DNA of 64,000 nucleotides. Source: Typhlomys cinereus. Its lineage: Eukaryota; Chordata; Mammalia; Rodentia; Platacanthomyidae. A program made the position numbers and the translations under genes. Numbering within the stretch: position 1 is the first letter of the stretch; each line of letters opens with the position of its first letter. Where the stretch lies: NCBI GenBank assembly GCA_023101885.1, contig JALPQD010000101.1:4466600-4530599 (forward strand), in the 5' to 3' direction. Of this stretch, positions 33,901 through 45,625 are shown one piece after another. The notes beneath the pieces are model-generated. The model saw nothing but the letters and a program-made list of their open reading frames with translations, searched no databases and was not told the origin of the DNA.

Positions 33901-34139
33901 ACACCATGAATTCTGTAATTGACATAAAATCATTCTCATGACTTTCAGTTCCCAGTGCTGTAGAGGTTTACACTTTCAATTGTAAAGTGCCATTCCCATC
34001 TCTTATGCCCCTTATTTAAAACCAAGATGAAAACTGCACGAACACTGGGAAGAAAACACTGCTCATCGTGTAAGATTCCCAGCATCAAGAATGCTGTGGG
34101 GAGCCAAACAGTTGTGCAAAGATGGATATAGGAGAATAA

Positions 34140-34344
34140 GACCTTGTTACTCGCAAGGAAGAAAAATCAGAGGCATCCCAAATGTTTAGTGAGACAGAAA
34201 TGGTTAAATAATTCATGGTATATTTATATGATACATTACAGTCATTTAAAACTATTGCTACTGAGAAATACTTGAGAAATGATCACAGAATAATATTAAA
34301 TGAAAAAACACAGTATAAGAACATGGAAATACAATTCCTTGTGC
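34140..34344 (+). mobile_element. Old L1-like remnant, part 1
   Basis: 'ggttaaataattcatggtat', 'atttatatgatacattacag' and 'taatattaaatgaaaaaaca' follow the order of an old mammalian L1 3' region (gttaaataaattatggtaca). Confidence 0.5.
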
Positions 34345-34359
34345 ACATGCATGTGTGTG

Positions 34360-34395
<36 letters not shown>

Positions 34396-34610
34396 CCTAT
34401 GGAGCCTGAAGATGATATTTGGCATCATCTTGGGTTGATCTCCAATCTTATTGCTTTGCTGTGGGATTTTCCAGCCTCTGCCTTCCAGGGCATAAAGAAC
34501 AGGCAACTGCCATATTCACCCAGTATTTTTACATGAGATCTGGGGATCTGAATTCCAGTCATTTTGCTTGTGAAGCAAAGACTTTAACATCTGAACAATC
34601 TCCCCAGCCT
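34345..34610 (-). mobile_element. IDL-Geo-like SINE, inverted
   Basis: A TG tail, 'tgcctatggagcctgaagat', 'ggattttccagcctctgcct' and the 5' end 'caatctccccagcct'. It splits the old L1-like remnant. Confidence 0.85.
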
Positions 34611-34770
34611 AGTGAAATATAACTCCAATATGGCAAAAAAATGGAAGAAAGATATTCATGTGTACGCATGCATGCCCATATGCATGACGATTAAGAAATG
34701 CCCTTGAAACATGAACCCTTGTTATGTCTGAATAGGAGATTGTAGATATCTTTTATTTACTTGCTCTGCA
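34611..34770 (+). mobile_element. Old L1-like remnant, part 2
   Basis: 'atggaagaaagatattcatg' and 'gttatgtctgaataggagat' continue the remnant after the SINE. Confidence 0.4.
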
Positions 34771-36163
34771 CTTCCCGCTTTCCATAATGAATATGCATGA
34801 TTCGTTATGGCTGGAAGAAAGGCATTCAGAAGCTCTGAGAAATCTGGTGTGTTTAGAATCACATTTTTCTTCCCTGAACACACAACACTTGAAAACAACA
34901 GGTCTCCACTTGAAGGTCAAGCTCTTGTCAAGTATTCCCCTGAATCTCCCCACTTGTTTCTCATCCAGTAGAAAAATGAAATGAAGAAACCAGGAACCAA
35001 CCAGGGCTGCCCAGGCCAGTGGTCTTCCACTCAGGCAGTGGCACCCTAAGCCTTGCCTAAGCCAGGGCTCATCTTAATGCCCCAAGGGATTCTGCCAACA
35101 TCATGCAGTCAACTCCGATCTGGTTGCTCACCTGGATGGCCGAGGTGCTGGGCTCATGTTCTTTTCCTGTGGAATTCACCTGGAAGGAATCTGCCAGCTA
35201 AGGTTACCCACGCACCTGTGTGTAACGAGCAATCCTCATGCACAGCTCCGGTGTCGAAGAGACTTGGCAGGGTGACAGCTCTCTCTCACATGCTCAGGGA
35301 GTGGCTTGTCCTTCCTTCCTTGAAGCCTGGGATCGTTCAGGGCTGGTGTGAAGTTGGCTCTTTCCAAAGCTTTATTTCTACAGGTCCTGATCTCCTCCCT
35401 CGAATCACGTGCCGGCGTCTAGTAAACACCATACCAGGAGGAAAAAACCAGGAGCCCACCTAGTGGACTCTGACTGTTCACCTGGGCGGATCCTACTGGT
35501 TGCATGCAAGGGATGAAGCGCTATCTCCTGGCGAAGCTCTGCCCACTGCCCGTGCTGTCAATTATTGTGACTGTCAGGAAGAAAGACTCCATACTGCGCA
35601 GGGGCAAACTCCCCTGGAACTGATGCATCATCTGAGCAGGACTAGAGCAAAGAGCATGTCCAGACGTGACAACGCTGCTCTGCTTCAATGTTGACATGCT
35701 TGTCTGATGCGAGTGTGAGTGCACTAGCGGCTTCTGCTGGGCTCAAGGATAATAAATTGCACCTCTGATAGGCCCTTCCGAGTTTTCCTTCGTGTACTCA
35801 CCCATCATCACAGTAACTTTTTGACCACTGAACCAAGATGTGGTTCTCTGTTTTGCTTATGTGACGTTTTCATTTCAGAGATAAACTCCAGTTTACTAAT
35901 GCAAAGCATGGCCCCTCTTCAGGACCCTTTCTGCCGGCACCTCCCCTGACCCTATCACCTTCAGCTCAGTCCCGGCTTCAGGATGACTTCCTTCCTCTAA
36001 CTGCCATTCCTTAAAAAAAAAAAATCTGACTTATGAGACCTGGAGTCAGGGAGACTTGAATTTTTGATTCCTCTGGAATTTTCATTAGCTATAAGGCACT
36101 GAAGAAGTCAACTTGGAATCATTGATCTGTAATATCCTTGACACTCAGGTAGGGATACTACTG
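34771..36163. other. Long unique interval
   Basis: About 1.4 kb without recognised repeats. A 136-codon frame at 35053-35463 has no domain I know. A C-rich stretch lies at 35920-36010. Confidence 0.4.
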
Positions 36164-36398
36164 TGGGGCTAGAGAGATGCTCAGTGGTTAAAGCCTTTGT
36201 CTGGTAAGCAAAGGGTCTCAATTCAGATCCCCAGATCCCGCATAAAAATGCCCGATGGATATGGCAGCAGCCTCCCATTCTGGTGTTGGAAGGGGAAACC
36301 TGGGAAACTCCAGAGCAAAGCAATAAGGCAGTAGAGCAATCCAGGATGAATCCTGATGTCACCTCTGGGCATCCATAGGCACACACACACACAAATAC
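36164..36398 (+). mobile_element. IDL-Geo-like SINE
   Basis: 'ggggctagagagatgctcag', B box 'attcagatcc', 'ggggaaacctgggaaactcc' and a short CA tail. Confidence 0.87.
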
Positions 36399-36414
36399 CT
36401 CTGTAAAAGTAAAG

Positions 36415-36665
36415 GTGAACATGAAGGGCATTATGCCAAGCCAAGTAAGCCAGATACAGAAAAACACATACCACAGGCTTGCAAATCTTTAAAAGTCAAA
36501 TTTGGGGTAGGGGAGAACAAAGGAGTGGTTTCCCAGGACTTGGAGGTGGGAAAATGAAGAGACACTGCTCAGATGCTACAATGTTTCATTTGCACAGGAT
36601 GGTAAGTCATGAATGCACTGCGATAACGCACTGTGATGATACAGCTAGTGATAATGGATTTTTCT
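36415..36665 (+). mobile_element. Old L1 3' end
   Basis: 'catgaagggcattatgccaa', 'gccaagtaagccagatacag' and 'aaaacacataccaca' match the old L1 sequence catgaagacattatgctaag...agccag. 'gtggtttcccaggacttgg' continues the 3' UTR. Confidence 0.65.
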
Positions 36666-36671
<6 letters not shown>

Positions 36672-36715
<44 letters not shown>

Positions 36716-36846
36716 CCAGAGTGCACTTGCGTGAGTGTGCCTGTGGAAGCGGCAGAAATTGCAGGCTGCTGCCATATCCACCCAGCATTTTTATGTAAGA
36801 TCTGGGGATCTGAACTCGGTCACCAATGAGCCATCTCCCAGCCACA
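36672..36846 (-). mobile_element. IDL-Geo-like SINE, inverted, internally deleted
   Basis: (TG)n tail, then only parts of both halves; the segment normally between 'gcctgtggaa' and 'attgcaggctgctgcc' is missing. Confidence 0.75.
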
Positions 36847-37454
36847 ACTTCCACTGTTTTTAACAAATCTAGAAACCCATAGACCCAGTGTTTCTTCCAA
36901 TATGAAAATTCTAAGCTCCTGATAGATCATACTTTATCAGAAGACATGAAAACTCACTGGAGGCCCGCCTCACGCAAGTTCAGTTGAAAAAGAATTACAT
37001 GTGAAGTCAAGTAAAAGAAACTGGTGTGTGTGTGTGTGTGTGCACGCTCACATGCGGCATGTGTTAGTACAAACCAAAGATTTTAATTGTCAGTCTTTTA
37101 TTAGCAGACTAGAATAGTTACTGCTCCTTTAAAAAGAATGGCAGCAAGTTCTCTGAGTGAAAAACTCTTGCTTAGCAAACAGTCACAATCACAATGCCAC
37201 CTTTGATGAAGCCACCAGCCATGGGAAATCCTTTTATCTGATTCTACTCCCTGAGAGTACCTTCTTTGATCTTCTGGGTTCTCCCAAGTGTTTTCCTTAT
37301 CAGGGTTTTGCTGCCCCACTTTCTTCAAAGGTTTAACTTACAATCCTGTCTCCGTTCTGAGAGGCAGAACAAATGGAAGGTACTGAGTCTGATTTCAGTA
37401 GTGCGTTTGTTGGGCTTTGTGATTTTGTCATTTGATTTGATTCCTCTAAAACTT
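36847..37454. other. Unassigned sequence
   Basis: Contains a (TG)n run at 37022-37042. No exon or repeat family was recognised. Confidence 0.35.
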
Positions 37455-37830
37455 TGTCATGGTTTGCGTGTGAGATGCCCCCACAGCCCCATATGTTTGC
37501 ATGTTGGTTGGTGTTGATATTTGGTGGACACGTGGCACCTTTGAAAGGGGTTTTGTTGGAGGAAGGGATGTCACAGTGGGCGGGTCTTGAGGTTTGGTGG
37601 TCCAGCCCTGCTTCCTCCTCCTGCTTCCTTGCTTTTTCTGCTTCTACCAGGGAGGCTGCTTCTGCCTCTAGCCATGACCTCTGCTATGTGACTCCCACCA
37701 TAATGGAATATATCTCCCCTCTAGAACCATAAACCAAATAAATCTCCCTTTTTCCTCTTAATTTTCTTGACTCCAAGAGACTCTTTTCCTCTTAAATTGC
37801 TTGACTCCAAGAAAAGTAATTGCAACATTC
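37455..37830 (+). mobile_element. URR/MaLR-type element
   Basis: Starts TGTCATGGTTTGCGTGTGAG. 'gttggaggaagggatgtcac', 'gggcgggtcttgaggtttgg' and 'ccaaataaatctcccttttt' follow. The 3' part contains a direct repeat of the 'ttgactccaaga' region (37767 and 37801). It ends near GCAACA. Confidence 0.65.
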
Positions 37831-38257
37831 TTGTAAGTCTTATTTGGAATGTGAATTGAGCTCATTCTTGTTGGATTTTTATTCCTGCTTTGCTGAGAGC
37901 AACTCGCAATGCAGTCATGCACAAAAACTTCTGCTAGAAAAGCAATACATGGTGGGATTTCTCCAGGTAGAAGTGTAGAAGAAGGTCACGTGCAAGTGAG
38001 GAGGTTGGAAGCTCAGGCAGGTCCTGAGAACTAGGATAGAGTACTATTTGTCTTTCCATTTGTGAACACCAAGAGACTCAAGAGACTCAGAACATGGGCT
38101 CCATGCTAACAAAGAGTGCAACTGCACAAGCAGTGTCTGTACACTTGCTCCACCACACAGCTCCATCCCTGACATCAACAGGAGGTACTGACACCCAAGG
38201 ATGGCAAATCAGGATGAAACGTGTCTGCATGATTTGAAGTCAACCTCATTGGGGATC

Positions 38258-38262
<5 letters not shown>
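37831..38262. other. Unassigned sequence
   Basis: Nothing recognised between the URR/MaLR element and the (TG)n run. Confidence 0.35.
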
Positions 38263-38299
<37 letters not shown>

Positions 38300-38310
38300 T
38301 GTGTGTGTGT
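38263..38310. repeat. (TG)n microsatellite
   Basis: TG run with one tggtg interruption. Confidence 0.93.
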
Positions 38311-39268
38311 TACAAATATTTATGGTTTTCTCTATTGTCTCTCCTGGAAACTCAACCCCACCTCCACCAATTTCTTCTAACTCAAGTACTTAAAGGACAT
38401 CTCTCTAGATGGACCTTTGAATCCCACCTATCATGTTTTTTTGATGCTCAAAATGAGTATATTCAAGAGATTTTTAGCTACCCGGGTGTAAAAAGAAATT
38501 TACATTATAAATTACAAGATAAATAGCTAGAGAGGGATGCTACTTACAACATGAACTGCAGTTTGGGAGAGAAAAAAATATAAAATAAAATTAAGAATTC
38601 CTCACACTAGCACTGGTGATCATTGCAATCATTTAGATTAAGAAGGTAGCAGGAAGCAATGGAAAAGATAGGGTTTGGGATAGATTCAGGAAGGGTAATA
38701 ATATGACTTCATATATCTGTTGTCGAGATGAAGAAGGAGAAGTGGAGATGTTCTGAAGGTTTAGGCTTTGGCAATGATATAATAGCATTGCCTATGATCC
38801 CTAAGGCTCTGGACTAGACCGAATTCAGCGGGAATAAGACCTGGAGCTTTAGTCACAGCTGGGGGACTCCCTGCTGACACCTGAGGGTGGGAAGTCACAG
38901 CTGCACCCAACATTTTGTGACACACAGAAAGCCCATGACAAGTCTACTGGACTCAAACACCAACAGTGCCAAGATTGAGAAGTCTTTCTACAAAGGAATG
39001 GAATAGTCATTATGTAAATGCATGGTAACCGTGCAAAGAAATATGTAAGATTTGCTAAACATCTGAACATATTTGAAGACAATTGACTATTCAGATGAAC
39101 ATGCAATTATAGTATGGTTTTATAGCATTCCTAAGTAGAGTGTTTGGAAAAAAGTAGCTGAGACCAAGGGTGGGGGATATGGAAGGATATTGCCAATGTG
39201 TTCATACATTCTGTGTGCAGGGGTTTCTCATGGCTGGGGGGTCAGGTTGAAATAAGATTAAAAATTGT
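38311..39268. other. Long unique interval
   Basis: No recognised repeat, exon or RNA gene. Confidence 0.4.
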
Positions 39269-39507
39269 GGGCTGGGGAGATGACTCAGTGGCTGAACCCT
39301 TTGCCTCCCAGCAAAGGGGCCTAAATTCAGAACCTCAGCTTCCATGTAAAAAATAATGGGTGGAAATGGTGGCAGTTTGCAATTCTAGCCCTGAAAGGTG
39401 GAGTCTGAGAAATCCCAGAGCAAATTAATAAGGAGGTAGAGCAATGCAGGATGATTCCTGAAGTCACCCTTGGGCCTCCACAAACATACACACTCAAGTG
39501 CCCTCTT

Positions 39508-39556
<49 letters not shown>
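39269..39556 (+). mobile_element. IDL-Geo-like SINE
   Basis: 'gggctggggagatgactcag', 'aaaggtggagtctgagaaat', 'gggcctccacaaacatac' and a long (CA)n tail. Confidence 0.88.
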
Positions 39557-39696
39557 ACTGGAGATGTACAAAAATATGAAGACAAAAAAAGAAGGAAAAA
39601 GGGTTTGAATTCTTTTCGCCTTCCAAAATCACAGATCTTCAGGATTTTGTGTCTTGGTAGAGGGGTCTATAGATTTTTAGATTAAGAAACTCTCAC

Positions 39697-39968
39697 AGGG
39701 GTTAGCGAGATGGATCAGTGGATAAAAGAGTCTGTGTGCAAATCTATTGATTTGAGTTTGATCCTGGAGCCCACATGGCAGGATGAGAAAACTGACTTCC
39801 AAAAGTTGCGCCCTGAGTTCTACCTGTGCACTACAATTCGTGTGTCACTCTCTTCTTTTTTCTTCCTCTCTTTCTTTCTCTCCCTCTCATTCTTTTTCTC
39901 ATTCTCTCTCTTTTCTCTCTCTCTCTGCTTTTTCTCTCAACTAAATAAAAATAAAATATTTTTAAATC
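39697..39968 (+). mobile_element. B2/B3-like SINE with (CT)n tail
   Basis: 'ggggttagcgagatggatca' A-box region, B box 'gagtttgatcctgg', 'cccacatggcaggatgagaa' and 'gttgcgccctgagttctacc' match the muroid B2/B3 layout. A (CT)-rich stretch precedes the end 'aactaaataaaaataaaat'. Confidence 0.78.
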
Positions 39969-41085
39969 TGTGTGTAAAGAGAGGACAGTGTCAGAAAAGC
40001 CAAGAGGGTAGGCTTCAGAAGACTGGCTGATGTGTCTAATGTCACTGAGAGGCGAGGCAGAGTAGACAGAAAATCCTCCTTTGGCTTTGATTACCCCAAA
40101 TCACCAGTGAGCTTACTAGCTGTCAGTGGACTCAGAGGAGCAAAGTCCCAAGTCCTGGGGATGGATTTCAGACAGATGGTATCTAATAAAACTCTGCAGG
40201 GCAAGCAGTGCAAGGAATGGGATACAGGCATTAGTATCACCGAAAAAACAAAATATATCCTGATATCTGGCCTGGATAGACGGAAGACTAAAGGGAAGAG
40301 AAGGCTGAAGGGTAAGAGGAAATGACGAGAAAGGAGCTATAGGTCACATCAAGTCAAGAACTATTTTGGTGACTGTAACTCAAAATCTAATCTGGAATTG
40401 GAGGAAGCTGTGGTCAGAGACGGGACATTTGCTTTCATGATGGTGGGGGCAAAGCCCAGACCCAGGGAGGTGGAAGCGTCACCAAGTCCCCAGAGACAGA
40501 GAGATTAAAGGCAAAACTTCAGTGTGTGAGATAAAGAACATTTGATAACTGAAATTTATTTTCTTTGCCTTTTTAACTATCTTGTTTTTATTTCTACTAG
40601 TTCTTATTTTGAAATTTAAAAACCACATCCAAGAATATATATTTCTCCAGTTATCTTTATGAAGAATCAAATAATATCCCCCTTGGGAACAATGAGGAAA
40701 TCACGATTTCTTCTACCCTTGCAGCCTCTGGAATTTATGTGTAATGCATTAGACTTAAATTATTATAATCAGATCATTAGTTTTATGCTGTGGATCCCGC
40801 CTGTCCTGAGCTGGGGTTTGGGCCTCCATTCTATGTAGTCAGCTTCGAAACAATCACTTAGATTGAATTTTCTTTGGTCCTGTTTCGGTGGCCTCTGCCG
40901 GGGCTACAAAGCTTACAGTCCTGCCTTTGATCCCCTTAACGGCTGGCTAAACCGTCTCTGTATGCTTTGTTCAGAAGACTATAAGCCAGGTGTGGCAAGG
41001 GGCTGGGGCAGGAGGATTGTGAGGACATTCATGTTCTTTTCTATCCCAGACAAATTCTTATTGTAGCTTCTAGGTCTCCAGAACT
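39969..41085. other. Long unique interval, AT-rich part may be conserved
   Basis: 40740-40790 contains clustered TAAT-type motifs (homeodomain-like), which is suggestive at most. No exon or repeat was recognised. Confidence 0.35.
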
Positions 41086-41150
41086 GATGATGGTGATGGT
41101 GATAATGATGATGATGATGGTGGTGGTGGTGGTAATGAAGCAGCAATAAC
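41086..41150. repeat. (GAT/GGT)n trinucleotide-like repeat
   Basis: Runs of gatgatgat and ggtggtggt; the opposite strand gives a histidine-rich frame without other merit. Confidence 0.9.
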
Positions 41151-41725
41151 TTTCTTAGTTTGGGTGGGTCAATCTGACATGAGAAAATGTGGCAGGGACT
41201 TGGGAATAAACTATATTTGGAAGGTGATTCCTTCAAGCAGAAGTAAAGGAACAGGGATTCACGAAGAAATGAGTAAAGCCACAGTGATAGCATTGAGCTT
41301 GCTGCCCCGAGCCACTGTAGATCAGTTTCTACTGGAGACCCCATGAGAAGCATCTAGAATGTAACACAGCTGAAAGACGAAGCATAGGGACATTTACATA
41401 AAACTGTAACACTTCCCTGCTTTCCTAGCTGCATCCAGGCATGAAGGGATAAAATTCTTGATATTTTGAAAAAAAAATGTATATTAGGCCCTTGGAATGG
41501 TAGGGGAGAGGTGGAGGGCCACTCGTGGGCTCTGAAACTGTCCAGCAGAATTTCAGCTAAAGTTAAAACGGGGCCAAAACACAGACCGCCAGTAACACCT
41601 GTTACAAATAATCAATTTCTGCTCCCTTCCCATCCCGCGGGTTAGGCAGTGCATGAATTAGTTCGTTCATCTTATGATAGTCCACTGGAGTGGGATAGAG
41701 AGCAAGTTATCCTTTGATTTTTTTG
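41151..41725. other. Unassigned sequence
   Basis: No exon or repeat family was recognised. Confidence 0.35.
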
Positions 41726-42016
41726 TGCATGTGTGTGTGCATGTGTGTGTGTCTGTGTGTGTGTGTGTTGCATGTGGGTGAGTGTGTGTGTGCAGATATG
41801 CGTAGAGGAGGGCACTGAGTGCGTGTGCCTATGGAAATCAAAGGGTGACATCCAGAATCATCCCGTACTGTTCTTCCTCTGCATTGTTTTGCTGTGAGGT
41901 TTCCCAGGCTCCTTCTTCCAACCGGAATTACAGGCTGCCATTATTTCCACCCAGCACTTTTACATGGGATCTGAGGATCCAGACTCAAATCATTTTTCTT
42001 TAAGCCACCATTTAAA
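41726..42016 (-). mobile_element. IDL-Geo-like SINE, inverted
   Basis: Irregular TG tail, 'tgcctatggaaatcaaaggg', 'gaggtttcccaggctccttc', then a truncated left half. Confidence 0.82.
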
Positions 42017-42344
42017 TCTTTCTTCTTTGTAGCCAACTTTTTACAAGTTAATTTTATTCCAACTTCATTCCAAACTGGCCACAGGTCATTGTACTAAAGC
42101 TGTTCTCCATCATGGTCTACACTAGCAGAGGTTGGATATATTCTTTCCTGAGTTCTGCTTCTTCTGTCTGACTAATCATGATCCTTCACTATGTCATGAC
42201 TGGTTCCTTCCTTGTCCAACTTGCAATGAATGTGGAGCCCTGAGACTTGATCCTTAGTCTTCTCCTCTTCCTACATATCACCAGTTTATCATCTCTGTCT
42301 TTCGGTTTCTCCACTGAAAATGCAATATGAAAGTGACCAGTGAC
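42017..42344. other. Unassigned sequence
   Basis: Nothing recognised. Confidence 0.35.
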
Positions 42345-42480
42345 CTCAAGCTCCTGCCACCAGGACTTCCCCTCCATTGATGAGCTGCAGCCGCAGACCA
42401 TGAGCCAGAACAAACCCTCCTTCCCTTCAGTTGCTTTGTGCAGTCATCGTGTCCCAGCAGCAAGACAAGTAGCTGACACA
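42345..42480 (+). mobile_element. URR/MaLR-type element, 3' fragment
   Basis: 'gctcctgccaccaggacttc', 'ccattgatgagctgcagcc' and 'tcccttcagttgctttgtgc' resemble the 3' third of the family. Start not visible. Confidence 0.5.
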
Positions 42481-42519
42481 GCATCCATCGACAGGTGAAA
42501 GAATAAAAGCAGTGCTATG

Positions 42520-42751
42520 GGGCTGGGGTTAAAGCTGCCTCACAAACAGAAAAGTATCTGAGTTCGGATTCCCGATTGCATGTTAAAAAAAAAAAATGCC
42601 AGGAAGAAATGGCAGCGGCCTGCACTTCTGACTCAGGAAGGCAGAGCCTGGGAAATCCCAGAGCAAAGAAAAGAGATAGAAGTAATTCAGGATGATCCCT
42701 GAAGTCACTTCCGGGCATCCACAGGCACACAACAGTGCTTTCTTTCTCACC

Positions 42752-42797
<46 letters not shown>
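42520..42797 (+). mobile_element. IDL-Geo-like SINE
   Basis: Left half shortened, B-box region 'gagttcggattccc', internal oligo-A, 'gaaggcagagcctgggaaat', CA tail. Confidence 0.87.
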
Positions 42798-42824
42798 TAA
42801 ATAATAATGTGTATGTGTGTATAC

Positions 42825-43000
42825 AGGTTGGAGTTTTCCTCAGCCAAAAAGAAGAATGTAATGATACCATTTGCATAAAAAATAGATGTAACTGGAGGTC
42901 ATTATATTGAGCAAAGCATGGTTGAATCAGAAAAACAAACACCATATGTTTTCTCTCCCATGAGGAACCTAGATTTATACACATGTAGCATATTTGTACA
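42825..43000 (+). mobile_element. L1 3' end fragment
   Basis: 'aactggaggtcattatattg', 'agcaaagcatgg' and 'aaacaaacaccatatgtttt' are the L1 ORF2/3' UTR junction sequence. Confidence 0.75.
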
Positions 43001-44073
43001 TATGCCTTGTTACTTGACTGCTCTCAGCCCCTCAGCAGCGGCCCTGCAGAGACAGTTCCAAAATAACCCAAGAAACAAGGGCTCCAGAAACCTGTTGGCT
43101 TTTTGCCCTCTGGCCTTCCCAGGAGATGGTCCCCAGGGCCTTTACTGTTGCCTTGTGCCCCTGGGGTAGGCTATTTATTGTCCCCCAAAGTCAAATACAA
43201 GTTCAATTAAAAATCAGAATCTGGCACCCACAACCTGTTTGCTTGTCAAACACGTTGTAAATTATATAAAATCTATTTTGGTGCCATTTACAAGTTTGGA
43301 AATAAAAACATGCTTCTACAGCAATTTGTCTGCTGAAGCTTTAGTAATTCTGGATGCCTGCACTCCTCCCGGTCAGAGATTGGAAACTGGCCAATAAAGG
43401 GGACGTGCTAGAAGGTGGAATGTGTATAGGAATGACCACCAACAGCTAGGTGTGGGTAGAGAAACAGCCCTCCCTCCCCAAGGGCTGTGTAAAGATTAAA
43501 TGAATAATACACACAAAAAAATGAGCCCTGTGTAAAGAGTGAATGCACCAAGTTTTGAAAATGTGTATCACTAGGTAAATACTGAATGAATGATATATTG
43601 AAATACCTAGTACCGCCCCTGGCCCACTGTGTTTTCATGGTAACCTGGGGTAGTGGAAAGTGGGAGAGCAGTAGTCATAATGGATTATTTGCCCCAAAGG
43701 GTCAGCATAATGTCAAGAATGACTGTTAGTTTGCGACCAGGCTCCATATAAGGCTAAAGAATCAGTAAATCTTGCAGGTCCCCATCCTAAGGTAAGGAAG
43801 GACCAGCAAGAGGAAGGACTGGAAAAAGCAGTCACAAGCAGAGCAGAGCTACACAGCTTATGACAGTCTTCTGATGAGAATGAGAGCTGGCAGTCTTAGG
43901 CAGAGCCCAGGAGAGGACTTGAGAATAGGGTAAAAACTAATGAACCTAGGACAGGCAAAATGGCTCAAGGGGTAAGGTAGCTGCATGCAAATGAGGAGAT
44001 CAGCATGGTGAGCATCATGGCCAAGTTCAAAAAGACATGTTCTCTTTCATACAGATGTTAAAACAGATGTGAG
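43001..44073. other. Long interval, mostly unique
   Basis: 43160-43420 is AT-rich and non-repetitive. 43485-43590 has weak MIR-like phrases (aagattaaatgaataata). 43948-44040 ('aaaatggctcaaggggtaag') may be a B3-like left end. None is firm. Confidence 0.35.
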
Positions 44074-44285
44074 AGGCCTGGAGAGATGTCTCGGGGCTTA
44101 AGACTCTGCCTCCCAAGCAGAAGGACCTGTGTGAAAATTCCAGATCGCATTAGGGGGAAAAAAAAAACAGCAGAAATGGCGGCGGCCTTTACTTCTGGCT
44201 CTGGAATACAAAGCCTGGAGAACCCCAGAGCAAAGCAAAAAGTAGTAGAAGCAATCCAGGATGATTCCTGATTTCATCCTTAGGC

Positions 44286-44343
<58 letters not shown>

Positions 44344-44350
44344 ACACACA
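44074..44350 (+). mobile_element. IDL-Geo-like SINE
   Basis: 'ggcctggagagatgtctcgg', internal oligo-A, 'atacaaagcctggagaaccc', long CA tail. Flanks agatgtgaga and agatgtgaaa are a probable target duplication. Confidence 0.9.
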
Positions 44351-44389
44351 TAGATGTGAAAGTAGAGGTATATTTGGCAAGAAGAAAGA

Positions 44390-44745
44390 ATGCTGGCTTG
44401 ACCACAACAGGCTCCTGTGTTTGGATACTTGGTCCCCAGCTGTTGGTACTGGTTGGAAAGGTTAGGTGAGGCTTTGCTGAAGGAAGTATGTCACTGGGGC
44501 GCAGGCCTTGAAGCTGAATTACCTGACCACACTTCCAGTCCTCTTCCTCTCTGCTTCCTGACTATGAAGAAGAAATGTAACAACTGGCTTCCTGCTTCTG
44601 CCGCCATGCCTTCCCTACATGTGCTCCTCAACCACAATGGGCTCTATCTCCCTTGAAACCATAAGCCAAAATAATAAATCTTTTTCTCTCTTAAGTTGCT
44701 TAGGTCAGAGTATTTTATCCCAGCAACAAAAATTAGAATAGAATT
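44390..44745 (+). mobile_element. URR/MaLR-type element
   Basis: 'caggctcctgtgtttggata', 'cttggtccccagctgttggt', 'ctgccgccatgccttcccta' and 'aataataaatctttttctct' follow family order. The first 30 bp are altered. Confidence 0.65.
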
Positions 44746-45079
44746 GGACCATGAGGAATTAGGAAGGAGCAAGAGGATGACGAGGGCGGAAAGCAGGAAA
44801 AACTCCCTTGTGTACGTTCATGAAAGAGTCATCATGAAACCCATAATTCTTCACAATCAATTTGCAATTTAAATTTTATGTTGCAATTTTAATGTTACAA
44901 TAAACTCAGCATATATGGAAAATAATTAATATATTTGACCACTACACAACTGAAAATAAAAAAACAAAAAAATAAATAAAGACTAAGAGGAGAACACAGT
45001 TAATCCCATCGCTAAAGACGATGAGAGGGAGGATCATGAGTTGGAAAGTGGCTGAATGTGGGTGGTCGCCCAGCCTGGG
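44746..45079. other. Unassigned, AT-rich sequence
   Basis: Nothing recognised. Confidence 0.35.
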
Positions 45080-45285
45080 TGTCATGGCTGAATGCGGTGG
45101 TCTCCCATAGGCTCTAGTGTCTGAATCCCTTAGTTGATGTTTGGAAAGGCTGTGACAACTTTAGGAGATGGAGCCTTGCTGGAGGAAGCTTGTCACAGAG
45201 AGTGGGCCTTGAGGTTGGTTAGCCCCAACCCTGCTTTCCCTAATAATAGTCAGCTTCAAGTCTGTGGCCTTGGTCCCCAGGGAAG
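45080..45285 (+). mobile_element. URR/MaLR-type element, 5' part
   Basis: TGTCATGGCTGAATGCG start, 'gttgatgtttggaaaggctg', 'gagccttgctggaggaagc' and 'gtgggccttgaggttgg'. It loses similarity at about 45285; a short 3'-like piece ('ctctggaaccataaacaaaa') appears at 45420-45445. Confidence 0.6.
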
Positions 45286-45625
45286 GGTGCAAATGAATGA
45301 AGAAAGTGTAGACTGTCGAAGATTCGAACATCTCGCATATGTTCTGACAGTATTGAATCGTGAGATTGCAAAGGAGAGAAGGTCAGGATCCTTTATCTGC
45401 CTCAATGGACCAGATCTGCCCTCTGGAACCATAAACAAAATAAAATCTCGCGTAGGATGTGGTGAGTGTTGTCGATGAGCACTTATGCAGAGAGGGCGTG
45501 GATCTGACGAAGTACAGAGACACTAGGGCTCGTGCATCATAGTGATTGGACCTGCGCAGGATATTGTCGATGTAGGTGATCTCCGGAAGAAACAGAAGGA
45601 ATAGATAGCAGTACCAAAGCTGCAA
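45286..45625. other. CpG-retaining orphan segment
   Basis: About 13 CpG sites in roughly 300 bp by eye, near the number expected without depletion, while neighbouring DNA is strongly depleted. Overlapping minus-strand frames (80 codons at 45383-45625, 60 at 45256-45438) look coding-like but match nothing I recognise. It may be a piece of a retrocopy or a recent insertion; not assigned. Confidence 0.35.

Noticed and set aside
35053..35463. Plus-strand frame of 136 codons
   Set aside because: No recognised domain and no supporting exon structure; composition is like the flanks.
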